NCBI GenBank assembly: GCA_028751875.1
Contig: CM054155.1
Location: 9,769,282-9,833,281 of the forward strand
DNA: 64,000 nucleotides
Source: Rapana venosa
Lineage: Eukaryota; Mollusca; Gastropoda; Neogastropoda; Muricidae
Direction of reading: 5' to 3'
Below are positions 48,618-61,913 of this stretch, piece after piece; within the stretch, counting starts at the first letter, position 1, and each line of letters begins with the position of its first letter. Below the pieces are notes generated by a model that was given only the letters and a program-made list of their open reading frames with translations, made no database searches and was not told the DNA's origin. A program made the translations under genes and the position numbers.

Positions 48618-48695
48618 ATGCGTACGATGGCGCTGGCAACGAACACTGGTGAATTTATGACTGTCCGAAGTCCATACAATTTACAGACTCAACAG
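48618..48695 (+). CDS. UVRAG: UVRAG exon 1 (start)
   Basis: ATG at 48618 (a second in-frame ATG lies three codons on). 26 codons ending SPYNLQTQQ; donor gtattt; phase 0. A short upstream ORF starts at 48532 (ATG GCC GCA AGC TTG TGG TGA). The N-terminus is variable in the family, so the start is less sure than the rest. Confidence 0.75.
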
Positions 48696-51600
48696 GTATT
48701 TTGCAGTAAAATAAATGTTTACTCTGAAGCAGACGTTACTTTCCTTTGCTTTAGAGCTCTGCAGTAGTAGGCTATTTAGTTCTTGAACTTAAGCTTCGGT
48801 ACGAAGATCTGGCTCTCTCAGTCACTGCGAATTTGTCACAGTAGGCCGAGTAGCTGCCCCAGATTTGATTCAAAGAAGTGACAGGTTTTGATTTGCTCTT
48901 TTGACGGGCACAAATTCAGCTATGATGTTTGTGAAAATATTGCCTGCATCCCTCATTGTGGAGGAGGTTCTGTGGTTCACTGGTTGGTCCGATCTTCGGT
49001 AGGCTGACTCCTGATACTGTGTTAGAGTACATCTCTATGGAAATTCATATGAAACAGCAGATCAACACCCCCCCCCCCCCCCCCTTGTATCTTCTCATGA
49101 AGCCTGTTGTGTTAAACATACTTGTACTTAGTAGAAAATAAAACTCAAAAGTGGCTGACAGTGACAGTAATGTTCACTCTTCATCATTGATACACTTACA
49201 GTTACACTACAGTGGTGAGAGATGACACTTGACTGGATGACACAGGATGTTGTGAAACCTGTCTTATACTAAGTTACAGTCTACATGATTTTTAGGCCTA
49301 TACGCTATAGTGAAACTGAAAGAAGAGGTTTTCTTTGTAACTTAACCTCTGTCGTGGGCTAGTGCTCTGATATCAGCAGTTATCAAATGCTGCATGCAGG
49401 AAAATTATCCTGATGGTACAATGCTAAACATTTTCTTTTTTTTTTTCCTGATTACAGAATGAATAACTTCAATAAGAGGACAGAGCAAGGCAAGACTAAG
49501 CCAAAGATTTGAAAAATAGGAAGGGAAAAGCCTAAAAAGACTCAAAGAAAAGACAAGAAAATAACAGTCTAAGCAAATGAAGAATAAGGAGAGTTGAAAG
49601 AAAAGATCTATTTTCTTTTTCCTGAAGTAGACCTGTTCACAGTGTTCAGTTTAACTCTTGTTGTGTGTGTGTGTGTGTGTGTGTTGTGTAACTTGTGTTA
49701 ATGTGTTTATGTAATATGTGTCACTGTGGGTCAAAGTCAAAGTTTTATTTCAGACCATGAGATTGTACATTCAATAAGCAGAACACTTGCTTTTTTCATC
49801 AGTGTGTGTGTGTGTTCATATACATGTGTGTGTGTTTGTGTGGACTTGTGTGTGTGTGTACACGTGTGTGTGTGACACTGTCATGACTGTGTGCATGTGT
49901 GTTGTGTGTGTGTACGCGCGTCTGTGTGTGTGTGTGTGTGTGTTTCTTTCTAGTATTAAAAATTGTTATGAAAAATAAATTTATGCTTAATCAGTTATTT
50001 GATTTTGATTATACATTAATTTACATATAGATCTATGCGATCCCATGTGATTATCAATATCACCATTGCACTAGTTCTTGTTTTGTGTACACGTATGTGT
50101 GTGTGTGTGCATGTGTGTGTTTGTGTGTGTGTGTGTATGTGTGTGTGTGTGTGTGTTGGGTGGTGGTGGTACTGGTAGAGTGAATGGTGATCAATCAGCG
50201 TTGACCTTAAATAATATTAATAATAGTAATACACATTTAAGTTGATATAACTTAGTTTGAGAGGAGTCAGTAGGTGATGATCAAATACACAGGCTAATCT
50301 TGACTAGAATAAGACAGAAATCAGTGAAATATACTACAGTATAATTCATTCTTGTATGTACAACATTGCTGGCTGGTCTATTACATGAAAGAAAACAAAA
50401 CACTTTCAGACAATGGCAATATACTGATCGATTGGTGTCAAGAAATAGTCTGACTACCATTCTGATTCTCTACTAGTACAGGTATCAATTTCATTTTATA
50501 TTTCACAACATTGCACAATTTGCGATTTTCACATTCTTTAGTTTCATTTTCAGCATGAAAATTTGTTTATATTATGTATTGATACTATGATAGTGTTCAG
50601 ATTGTTCCATTTATTTAAATTTATTTATTTTTTTAACGGTATACAAATAGATCATATTCAGATATATTGATTGAGATTATGGATCTTTAACAGAAACGTG
50701 TTCGTCATCTGAGGAGCATCTCTGTTCGGAATCTGCACAGTGGAGCTGCAGGCAACAGACCTCTCAGCCGTCTTCAGTGCTACTTCACTCTCCACACTCA
50801 CGTCAATGCACAAGGTCAGACTCCAGGAGTAGTATACCATTTATTTAAAGGTGTTCTTTGAAGAGCACCACACTTCGTTTAGTTGGTTGTTGAACTTGTT
50901 CCTGAAGTAAGTGTGTGTGTGTAATGTGTGTGTGTGCGACACTGTGTGTGTGTTTGTGTGTCACTGTGTACGTATGTGTGTGTGTGTTCGCATGAAATCT
51001 CATTCTGTAGATGCAGTGATTTACTTAACTTTGATTAATTAATATGCTTCAGTGCTTGAGAGTTTGTCAAAATCATTTCTGAGAACTCAGGAGAATTTAT
51101 TTCCAAGGCAATAGACTGTAGAGGGACCCTCCCACTCATGTGACTCGGTATACATCACTACATCATGTATGTTGCATTGTGCCCAAGCAACAGATAAAGA
51201 ATGCCCCCATATCCCTCCACCACATAGTCAGTTGCATTGCACCAGAGGTACATTTTTACTATTATTAACATTTAAAGATTATTCAGTGCAAAAACCCAGA
51301 TTGAAAATCAGACATTTCTATGAAAAGTTAGTGACAAGTTGAAATGCTAGACTCCAGGAACTGAGAACATGAGAAATTGACAAGTTTGTATAATAATAGT
51401 AATACTAGTAATAGGTGGTCAGGAAGAGGGTGTGGGTGTTTTTAAGCGTGTTTTTACTTTTTAAAGCAAAACTAGAAAAGGAACATAATTACTCCTTGAT
51501 ACTTGAATACAAGATTGAAGATAGAAAAAAACCTGCTTGGAGCTGTATTTATAATCAGTTTCAAGAAATCTCAAGATTGACTTGACCAGCACTGTCGGAA

Positions 51601-52760
51601 AATGGCTCCCTGTGGAAAAGTGGGTCAGGTGCAATGCAACTGATTTCAAGGTTTAGGGTTACATATATCACATGTGGGTTTGCTATGTCATGTGATCTGC
51701 CATGGGTCAAATGGTTAGACTGTGCTTTATCATGACGAGGTGCAAAATGTACAGGTTCCTTATAGTTAAGGGAGGTGCACCTTTTGAGTGTGAAGTAATC
51801 CAGCTGTGTGGGTTAAACATGCTACTAATTTCTGAGGTAGGGTCCCTTCCCAGGTCCATGGGTTCAGGGTTTTAAAGAGAGATTGGTGTTTGCTGAGGAC
51901 ACTGAAGAGACCATGATTGGGTTGATAATGGCAATACTGGGAATACCAACAATGGCACATTTCTAGATTGACAACATACTATAGTTGTTTCCAGTGAATA
52001 GGGGGCATGATAGGCGGTATAATCCTCTTTCCACAAAGTTGTTATGCTTTGTGATATGTTTATGACTTCATTTATACTCTTGTGCAGTCCATCTCTCTTG
52101 TTTCTGAGAGCTGAAACTCGTCAAGAACAGAAGAAAAAAAGACAAAAACAAAACAAAAAATACCCCCCCCCCAACAACCAACAACAAGAAACAAAAAAAC
52201 CCCCAAAAAACAAAACAAACAAAAGGTTGAAGAGAGTTATTCAACCATGTTTGAAATTTAAGCTTTTAAACTGTTATTGAAACACATCTGATAACATGTA
52301 CACAATAAGCTCAGTTTGATTAGTTTTAATCAGTTTGTTCAAATACATACATGTATAGATCATAAAATTAACTACTTCGAAGATTATCAGTACAATGTTG
52401 GCTTTCCTTTTTTTTTGGTTTTGACATTTGTTAAAATTTCATTTGCTCTAAAGAGAGTTTGTGTGTTGGGTGATGTATTGTATGATTTATTTGTGTGTGT
52501 GTTTTTTTTCCTTTTCTTTTTAACTTAAAAAAAAAATTCTATTGATCTTTTTGTTGTTGTTTGTTTACTTTGGATTTCTCCAAATACAATTGTCAAGATG
52601 TATACTGGGAGGTAAATTTCTTTTTTTCTCCTTTGCAGCCTTTACGAAAGCGAGAAGATTACAGGATCAACAGTAAGTATAATTTATAGTTGTTACCTCA
52701 GTATAGGCAGTGAATCATGTGTATGGAAATCAACAGTGTAATTTAATAATTTGGACTTGG

Positions 52761-52831
<71 letters not shown>

Positions 52832-55800
52832 ACACTTTGACTTAAGACAAATGCTTTTGGACTTGTATTTTTCTGACATATCAATTGTAGAAAAGCTGTA
52901 TATTTCATGAACAAGAAATTATCTCAAGATTGCTGGAAAGTATTTTTGTGACATACTAATTGTATTCATGATATTTCAACATTGGCAGCAGGTGATATGA
53001 ACTTTCATTTAAAACTTCTGTCTTTGATGTTTCAGAATCCATCTTGGCAAAGTTTTGATATCAGTCAGTTTGAAGATCGGATCAACCTTGCTTCAAAATG
53101 TATCCTTTATGATGTATATTTTATTTGATTATTCATTGTGTATTTTAGTGGATTGCAATTCATTAGTCACTTCACTTCATGCTATAAGGTAAACACTTCA
53201 TGCCAGAAAGCACCATGCCCATGTTTGGAATTAAGCATGGTGATGAAGATAGCTGACAGAATATTATCAAGTTAAATAAGTACAGAACAGTAGGCCCTAT
53301 AGAACAGCATAAAACATAGCATGATCCAGGAAGCAGTTTCATGAAATCAGTCCCATGTGTTATTGTATAGTATGTTGCAATGTGGATACTGTAGCATATC
53401 AGATTTAGCTCACCAATCTTTTGTTTTGAGAAAAGAGTGTAACTTCAACACTCAAACATAGTAGTAAACCTGTTTACTTATTTTTTTGATGATTTTTGTG
53501 TAGTTGGTGTATGATTTTGACTTTGCTGTAATCCTGTACATTAAAAAACAAACCAAACCAAAACAGCAGTATCCTTTGGAGAAAGTAAATTTAAAAACAA
53601 AGAAAAGGAACTCCTCCTCCCCAAATATGGAGATATACTTTTGGCTTTATTGGCAGATGGAGCAAATAGAAATGTTGTAATATCTGTTAAAATATATTGT
53701 CATGTAATAAATTTGTGTAAGCACAATGTAACATTAACATCAGCGTATTTAGCCATTTTATGTGAGAACTATATCAGGATTTTGCAAGATTTTGCATCCA
53801 GCTTCCTCCACTCCCCAGGGTCTACGGAAAGCAGAAGACCTTTGGGGTGTGGAGGAAGCTGGTTGCAAAATCTTCAGTGGTGCCCCCACGGTCCATGGGA
53901 CTATAGGATAGGTAAAGATGAAGACATCAGGATCAGTTACAAATTAAAGTGGCATATTTGTAAATGTAGTACCAAAGGAGAAGGAAGTGGTGCAGATTGT
54001 TCTGGGAAGGTGTAAAGATACTGTAATCAAAGCATCTTGTTTTGAGAAATGTTTTTCTTTTGTGCCATTTGCAAATCAGATATTTCACAAACTTGAGGAA
54101 GCAGCTGCCAAGAGCACTGCATGGAGTACTTACTTTCAAGTTCACCAGATTCATTTCATGCCATCACAGTTTATCAAGATGGAAAAGCAGCTGTGAATAA
54201 AGTGAAAACTCCATTCATTGCTCTCAAAAAGGAAGCTGATGTATTGTAGTTCTGAATCATGATAGTGGTTGTAATAGTGATAATGATAACAATTTTGTTG
54301 TAAGTAATGACTGATGGGAAATCCTCAAAAATATAGTTTCAAACAAGTTAGCTCTCAGTACACAGTTTTGATGAGGAAACCCGACAGGTTTTTTTTGACA
54401 GGAATAGACAGAACACAAACTCTAAGTAAAACAGGTCTGCAGGCAATTATAGAGCAGTGGAACAAGCGCTGCCCATAGCATAAGACAGAACTTCCTTGAC
54501 AGTGGTGCAGTCATTGTGGTGCGGGTATGGGTAGGCCAGCAGGAGAACTTTCAGCTCTTGATAGTGATGGAGGTGCATCTGTCTGGTCTGCATTTCTTGA
54601 CCGACAAGGTAAGATTCTTTTTAGTTTCTTTTATTTCTGTTATTCTGTATCAGTTAAGTCAGTTTGTCCATGTGCACATGTACATGATATGGGGAGCTAA
54701 ACGATGTGTTGAAGTGAATAGAATTGCATGCTGCAGATTCTCTTGAGGTGGGGTTTTTTGTACTCACTTTTGTAAGGTGTAATAGTATAATTTTATCTTT
54801 CAGAGGCTGGTTAGGACAATTCTGTCCATATCAACTACATGTCACATTTTCTTGTCAAGGTCATCAGGCTCATGTGAAAAGAAATTGTTTGTGGTCTGAT
54901 GAACTAGAATCTTTGTAAATTGTACTGTGGGATTTTGAATGTTTGAACAAACGGTTTGGAGGGTTGGGTGGGTGTAAGGGGATGAATGAGTAAAAATATC
55001 AATGGTGCGTTTGTTGTGCATGAAAGAAAAGACAACTGTAATGATTATATCTAGGGTTAGGTGAAGTAAGAGGGAGTGGGAGAGGGGGAGGGGAGTAAGG
55101 GAGAGGGAGTGAGTGCTACATCCTGTTGGAGTGATTGCTGCAGGAATATGAAACCACCGGTCTCAGTAGCTCATTGTTAATCCTCAGTAACAGTCATACA
55201 TCTTGTCTTATTGTAATTATTTAGCGCACGTCAAAAAAACCCACGGCAACAAGAGAGTTGTCCCTGGCAAAATTCTTAGAAAAAAGCCACTCTGATAGGG
55301 AAACAAATACAGCTGCAGAAAAAAAAAAAAAAAAGGGTGAAAGGGTGGCGCAGCGCTCAGTGGCGACGCGTTCTCCCGCTCTCCCCGGGAAGAGCAGCCC
55401 GAATTTCACGGAGAGAAATCTGCCGTGACTTAAAGTGGTATGAAATAAAATCTGAGCGCTTTGATTTGTTGCTTTACAAGATTCAGCGCTATATAAATTC
55501 CATACATTATTATTATTATTATTACTTGTTTCTTTCTCACATTGGTGGATTTAAACTTTTAACGAGTTGATTCATTATGATGTTGGTTGCATTTAATCCA
55601 TGGCAGTGCAGGAAAATAGGTCAAGCCTGTCTGATAGGGCTGACTGGTTTTGCAGTGTCAAAAAATTCACACATGACAGAGGTGCCCAATGCACTGGCAG
55701 CATGTAGGATGCCATGGCTTCTAAATAAATATCTGTAGGACACAGTATTCACCTGAAAAATGGACGCCAGATCATCAAGTAGAAAGCGTCATAAGATTAA

Positions 55801-58800
55801 CAACACATGCAGTCAGTCTGCTCTGTATTGTAGAAATTCATATTTAGCACAGCAATAGGGATTTAAAAAACCCAACTTTTATGACTGTAACATGGTCACT
55901 AGATATCAGTAGTACACTGTGTCCACCAAAAGAAATAATTGCAAGTGAAAATCATAACAGATTAACAACAAATGCTATCACTCACTTGTCACACAGTTTT
56001 TAGTAGTATATCTATTATTGAGTTGATTACATTAAAAACAAACAACAACAACAAAAATACAGAAAAAAAAGAAGAAAATCCTAATTAATAAATCCCTCCC
56101 TTTTGAAGGTAGAATCCCCCGTGGGGATGCCGGGGGCTTGTCAGTATAAACAGCATCCCCACATTCTGGAAATTCTAGAAATTTACTCTTTTTTATCACT
56201 CTCTTTGTTTCTGTCTTGTTCCTTTTCTTTCTGTCACCTCTTTCTTGTCTATTTTCTGCCTTCTTGGTCCATTCTCCTGCCTTTTTTCCAGAAAGACTTA
56301 AAAGCTAACAATTCTCTCTCGTGTCGAAGTCAGATGCGCTGGGCCTCCTGACTTGTCAGGCGCTTAGCGGCAGTGTGACGCATTTTTACATATATAACAG
56401 ACAACGATAGTTGCTCTCTGAGCATTCATCGACAAAGAAGAAGAAGAACGAGGAAAAGAAGAAGGGGAGGAGGGAGGGAGGGAGGGATCCAGTGAACACA
56501 ACAACCACATCACACTTACACAACTGCACATTTATCGAAATACTAAAGAAATCCAGTGAACCCAACAACCACATCACACTTACACAACTGCACATGTATC
56601 GAAATAATGAAGAAATCCAGTGAACCCAACAACCACATCACACTTACACAACTGCACATGTATCGAAATAATGAAGAAATCCAGTGAACCCAACAACCAC
56701 ATCACACTTACACAACTGCACATGTATCGAAATAATGAAGAAATCCAGTGAACCCAACAACCACATCACACTTACACAACTGCACATGTATTGAAATACT
56801 AAAGAAATCCAGTGAACACAACAACCACATCACACTTACACAACTGCACATGTATCGAAATACTGAAGAAATCCAGTGAACACAACAACCACATCACACT
56901 TACACAACTGCACATGTATCGAAATACTGAAGAAATCCAGTGAACACAACAACCACATCACACTTACACAACTGCACATGTATCGAAATACTGAAGAAAT
57001 CCAGTGAACACAACAACCACATCACACTTACACAACTGCACATGTATCGAAATCCTGGCATCCTGTAGCCTGACTGTGGTGTCTGTCTCAGCTGCAGCAG
57101 CTGGTGGTGAAGCAGAGTCCCAACATGGTCATCTTCGGCATGCTGGACAAAGAGTTCATCTTCATCAACAAGGAACAGAACCGCATCAAAAACCTGGCCA
57201 AAAGGGTAGGCACTTTCTACTAATGTTGTTGTTGTTGTTGTACGTTCCCCAGCGTAGCACTCTGAAGGTCACCCAGAACATGCACTCTTGACTCACTCAT
57301 CCCACCTGGGAATCGCTGTGAGATAGGAAGTACACCCGATGAGAAGTTTGCGTGTATGACTGTTTTTAATTACCTCGCCATATAGGCAGCCATACTCCAA
57401 CTTCAGAGGATTTGTTCTCTTTTAAAGGAGAGTATAGATTGTTATGTTAAGAGCTTGTTATGGCTGAAGGCAATCTCAACATAACATTTTACAAAAACAA
57501 CATTTTAGTGTAGGCCTTGGCAATTAGCTGATATCAGTAACTGACACAGCTTTTGGCCTGGGCCAGGTGCTTACTAAAGAAACAAGACGTTTCTGAGAAG
57601 TAATACAGCAGTGAGTCTTTTTTTTGTTCTGAAGGATTTGAAAAGAAAAAAGCAGATTGGTTATAGTTATCCCCCTTGTACTTATTTATTGAATCAGACA
57701 TGTCTGAGAACTAATAGATTTAAATAACTTTTGTAGTTGTTTTTGCCCTAAATGGTAATTGATATAACAAAAAAATGAAGTATATATTTGTTATGATTTT
57801 TCCTCCTTCCTCTTGTTTGCTAACTCATTTTAAGCAGGGACGGGATAAGCTAGTGGTCAGAACATTGCGCTTGCAATCTGACAACCCGGGTTTTTATTCC
57901 CGTTCAAGGGGTTATTTTCCCCTGGAGGTTAAATTCATGCAACTCCACTTTCCAAAGTCTTTCGATGAGACTATAAACGAGTCCTGTGTGCGCACATGTT
58001 AAATCCTGTTTCGCTTTTCGTAAGAGTAGGCCATTGTGTGCCGGTGGGAACAGATGACAGAATTTACAAAACCGCATACACATGGGGACTGGATGTAAAA
58101 AGCACATGAGTGCTTATTCCATTATCCTCGATGTAAAAGAATGAAATAAAATAAGATAAATAAAAATAAAATAAGCCTGCCATTTCTCTCTTTGTGTTTA
58201 TACAAAGATGAATAGTTTAAAAAAAAACAACCCACCAACTTTTTTTTCTGCTTTGTCCCCTCCATGCTCTTAATTGTAGTTGTTACTGTTGACTTAGCAT
58301 TCACTTGGGACTGATCATCCTCCCAGTCTGTATTTGTTCATTTATAAATTCATTTAGTGTATTTATTTGGGGGTGGGGGTTGGGATCGGTTGAGGATAGG
58401 TGTGATATTGTTTTGGGTTTTGTGTTCGATTACATGTCTGTTATATATCCCAGTGTGTCATCTATTGACTGGCTTTGCCGGCAGGCAGTATTTCTCCTGA
58501 GTCAATGACTTCTCTGTTCGTGGATCACACAGTATGGAGTCCCAGGAATCAGAGTGACAGTGTCTCTTAGTTCTAAGCTGCTTGTTCAGCTGTTTGGTAA
58601 CTTTTATGAGATGTTTTGATTTTCAGCTAAAACTAAGCAGAATTCTGGAGTAGTATTTGTGCATCTAATGATGAGTCAGTATTATTTGTTGTATTGCTTT
58701 CTTTTGATGACTAGCATTTATATGAAAAAAGTCTCAGAAGTCGGAATGTGGCTACCTTAATGGTGGGCAATAACAGTCACATATGCAAAAATCTCACCAT

Positions 58801-60128
58801 TGGTGAACCTCTGAGCTCTAGGCAAGGAAAGGAAAGAAAGTAAAAGATTACTAAATATTTTTGCTCTGACCTTTGGAGAGGATAGGAAGATCTTTGTTGT
58901 GCATAGGGTTGCTGCAGTAACAGAAAGTTTCCAAAGAAAAGTAATACGTTTATTTAGTTAGAAAAGCCACAGAAATGTTATTTTGGTGACATGATGATAC
59001 GCTGGTTATTGATTTTGTCTGCAGAGATGTAGTCTGAAAAAAGAAAGTAAAGATGTGAATTGTATGACAGGTGTCAGATCTGGATCTTCCCTCCACACTT
59101 CTGCCAGCAGTGGTGAAGGTGGAGAAAGCCACGCTGAGAAACTCCTACACCACAAGTGCCCTCAGCAGGTCAGTCTGCAGTGTGTACCATGTACCAGTGA
59201 GCGCTGACATTGTAGGCTGGGTTACTATTGGACTTGTGCTATTCCTTGTCACTACTCCCTGGTTTGAGGGATGTTTTTGTGAAGTTTCTGAAGCTGTGGA
59301 GAAATCTTCGAGCTAGTTTTGTCCTTTAGGACTTGTAACCATTCTGGGAAGTTTGAAAATAACAAGTATAGCAACAACAGCAACAAATGATGTAGTAGTA
59401 GTGGTAGTCAAAGTCAAACTTTTATTTTCAGATGGTACATTGAATAAGCAGTGCATTTGCTTTTTTCATCAAGCCATCTATCTAAAGTAGTAGTAGTAGC
59501 AGTAGCAGTAGTAGTAGTAGTAGTAGTAGTGTTGATAAGAAAGATTGTTCTGAAGATGTCTAGAATACCGTGTAGACTTACAAAATGGTAAAAAAAAATA
59601 CCAGTAAGTTGATGACATCATTTTTCTGGAAAAGTCCTGCCTGTACTGTGTTATGCTTGACGATTTTGTCAGCTCCTACTTTTGTCCTTCCATGATACCC
59701 ATCAAAGCTCTGACAGCAGCATTTTGGCTCTAGTAATGGTTACCTCCAAGCTGTTCCTTGACAAATGGAAATGGCAGGAGGAGGAGGTCACAGAGAACTA
59801 GGCTTAACTAGGGAGTCTGAAACAGTAGCCAGACACCCTCCTGTACTACAGTCAGTCGTTGGGAAGCTGTTTGAGACAAGGCATTGTCCGATGCAATGTT
59901 GTTGTGATACAATGTAAACTGTGAAGTGTTAGCGTTAAAATGGTGCTGGTGTGAAGCTTCAAACAGGCACAGAAGCACTTAACTTCTCAGAGGAAGAAGT
60001 CAGTTTATGGTTGGATTTTAGTTTAAGCATCTTGACCATTAGGTTGTTGATCTTTGGTGGTTTGAAATTGGTAAATGTATGTCCCTTCTTTGACATGACT
60101 TTGATAAGGAATATATATATGATATATA

Positions 60129-60171
<43 letters not shown>

Positions 60172-61870
60172 TACAAATAAGATGATGGATAAGTATCAGA
60201 TCTTGGTAATTCAAGATTTCTTAAAATTTTGGATACTCTTCTCTTTAGATTTAGGTTTTGAATTATATCAACATTTGTTGTAAACAGAAAGTACCGCATG
60301 GATGTAGGTTTGATTGTTTCAGAGCTAGTGCTATTTACAAACGGAAACTTCACAGATTGTTGAAAATCTCTTTTTCTAATGTCTGCAACAGAATCCAGAC
60401 CATTCTACGAGCCATCAAACAAATGCAGACCCATGCTCGACGTTATCGCAGGCAGATTGAAGACAAGCTTTTAGCATCACAGGAAAACTCTAAAAAGGTG
60501 AGGAGTTGTTATTTTTGCCTTCAATAAGATGGATAACTTTTATTAATGTAAAAATGGTAGTGGAGGAAAACAAGGGCAGGTAACCACTTACAACTTCTCA
60601 GTCATTTTTGAAAATGATTTTCACAGATTCATCTAAAATTCCTTTACGCATGCACGCTCAGATAATTTTTATGTGTAATTAAGGGTTTTGGTTTTTTGTT
60701 GTTGAAAGGTATGGCTGGGTGTCAGGACTCCTATATCATATTAATTTTGTCACCAGATGCTTAGATTCCTCACAATTTTTTTTCTGTTTTCAGATTTCTA
60801 TTGTAGTTTTACGGCAGTTTGTAGGTTGTTTGATTAATCATCCAGTGATTTGACAGCTGCTACTTGGGCGGTATTGGAGGTGCTTGTTGTGATCACTGTG
60901 TCTTGGGGAAAAAACAATGTGTTTGATGTAGGAATATGTTATGAAAAGGGCAGTTTTTGAAGGATCACAATCCCTCCCTTTCCTTTGGTGTAGATAAAGC
61001 TCACTTCTTACATTTTTATGCATGCACGTGCACACACACACACACACACTCTTACATACTCATACACTATCTCTCACTATCTCTCTCTCTCACACACGCA
61101 CCAACACCCACCCACCCACCCCCACCCTCACACCCCCACCCATCCACCCACCCACCCACTTTTAATATTCACCAAAAAGAACTTCATATAAAATTATCTA
61201 TTTCCTATTAAAAAAAAAGCCCCCCCCCCTTCCCCAAACCTGGACTTTTGTAGAGCATTTTCACTCTTATTTTACATGACTAAAAAATGCTTGTGTCGAC
61301 ATAGATCTATCAAGATATTCAGCAGTATTTTTCTTCTGAGTAACAACAACAACAGCAACAACAAATGTCCCAAAATTCCCATTGTCCCTGTCAAAGTGTA
61401 TAACATCTATGTGCGTGTGTGTGTCAGAGTGTGTATGTGTGTGTGCACGTGGGTGTGCGTGTACATTTGAATTTGTCAAAACTATGCATTGTTGTTAGTT
61501 GCATGGGTAAGAATAGGTTGAATGCAAGCGTTTTGATTTGTTTTTACAAGATATAGTGATATATAAATTCCATTTATTATTATTATTATAACTATGATGA
61601 TGATGATGATGATTGTTATCATTATTATTACTATTGTTGTTGTCATCATCATCATCATCACCATTGTTGTATGTGTGTTGTGTGTGTGTATGTGTGGAAT
61701 GGGCAGCTGGAGGAGAGGGAGAATCTGCACATGTCGGTGACCCAGCTACGTCAGGAGCTGCTGCGACGTTCCACACACCTCCACCAGTGTCAGGAGAAAC
61801 TCCACTGCCTTAAAGAGGCCACTACCACTAGAGGTAGGGCTCTGTGTGTGTGTGTAGGGGGGGGTGGGGG

Positions 61871-61913
<43 letters not shown>

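Noticed and set aside
60258..60391. Upstream extension of UVRAG exon 8 frame
   Set aside because: Only the acceptor at 60391 preserves phase and homology; the extension is intron sequence that happens to be open.
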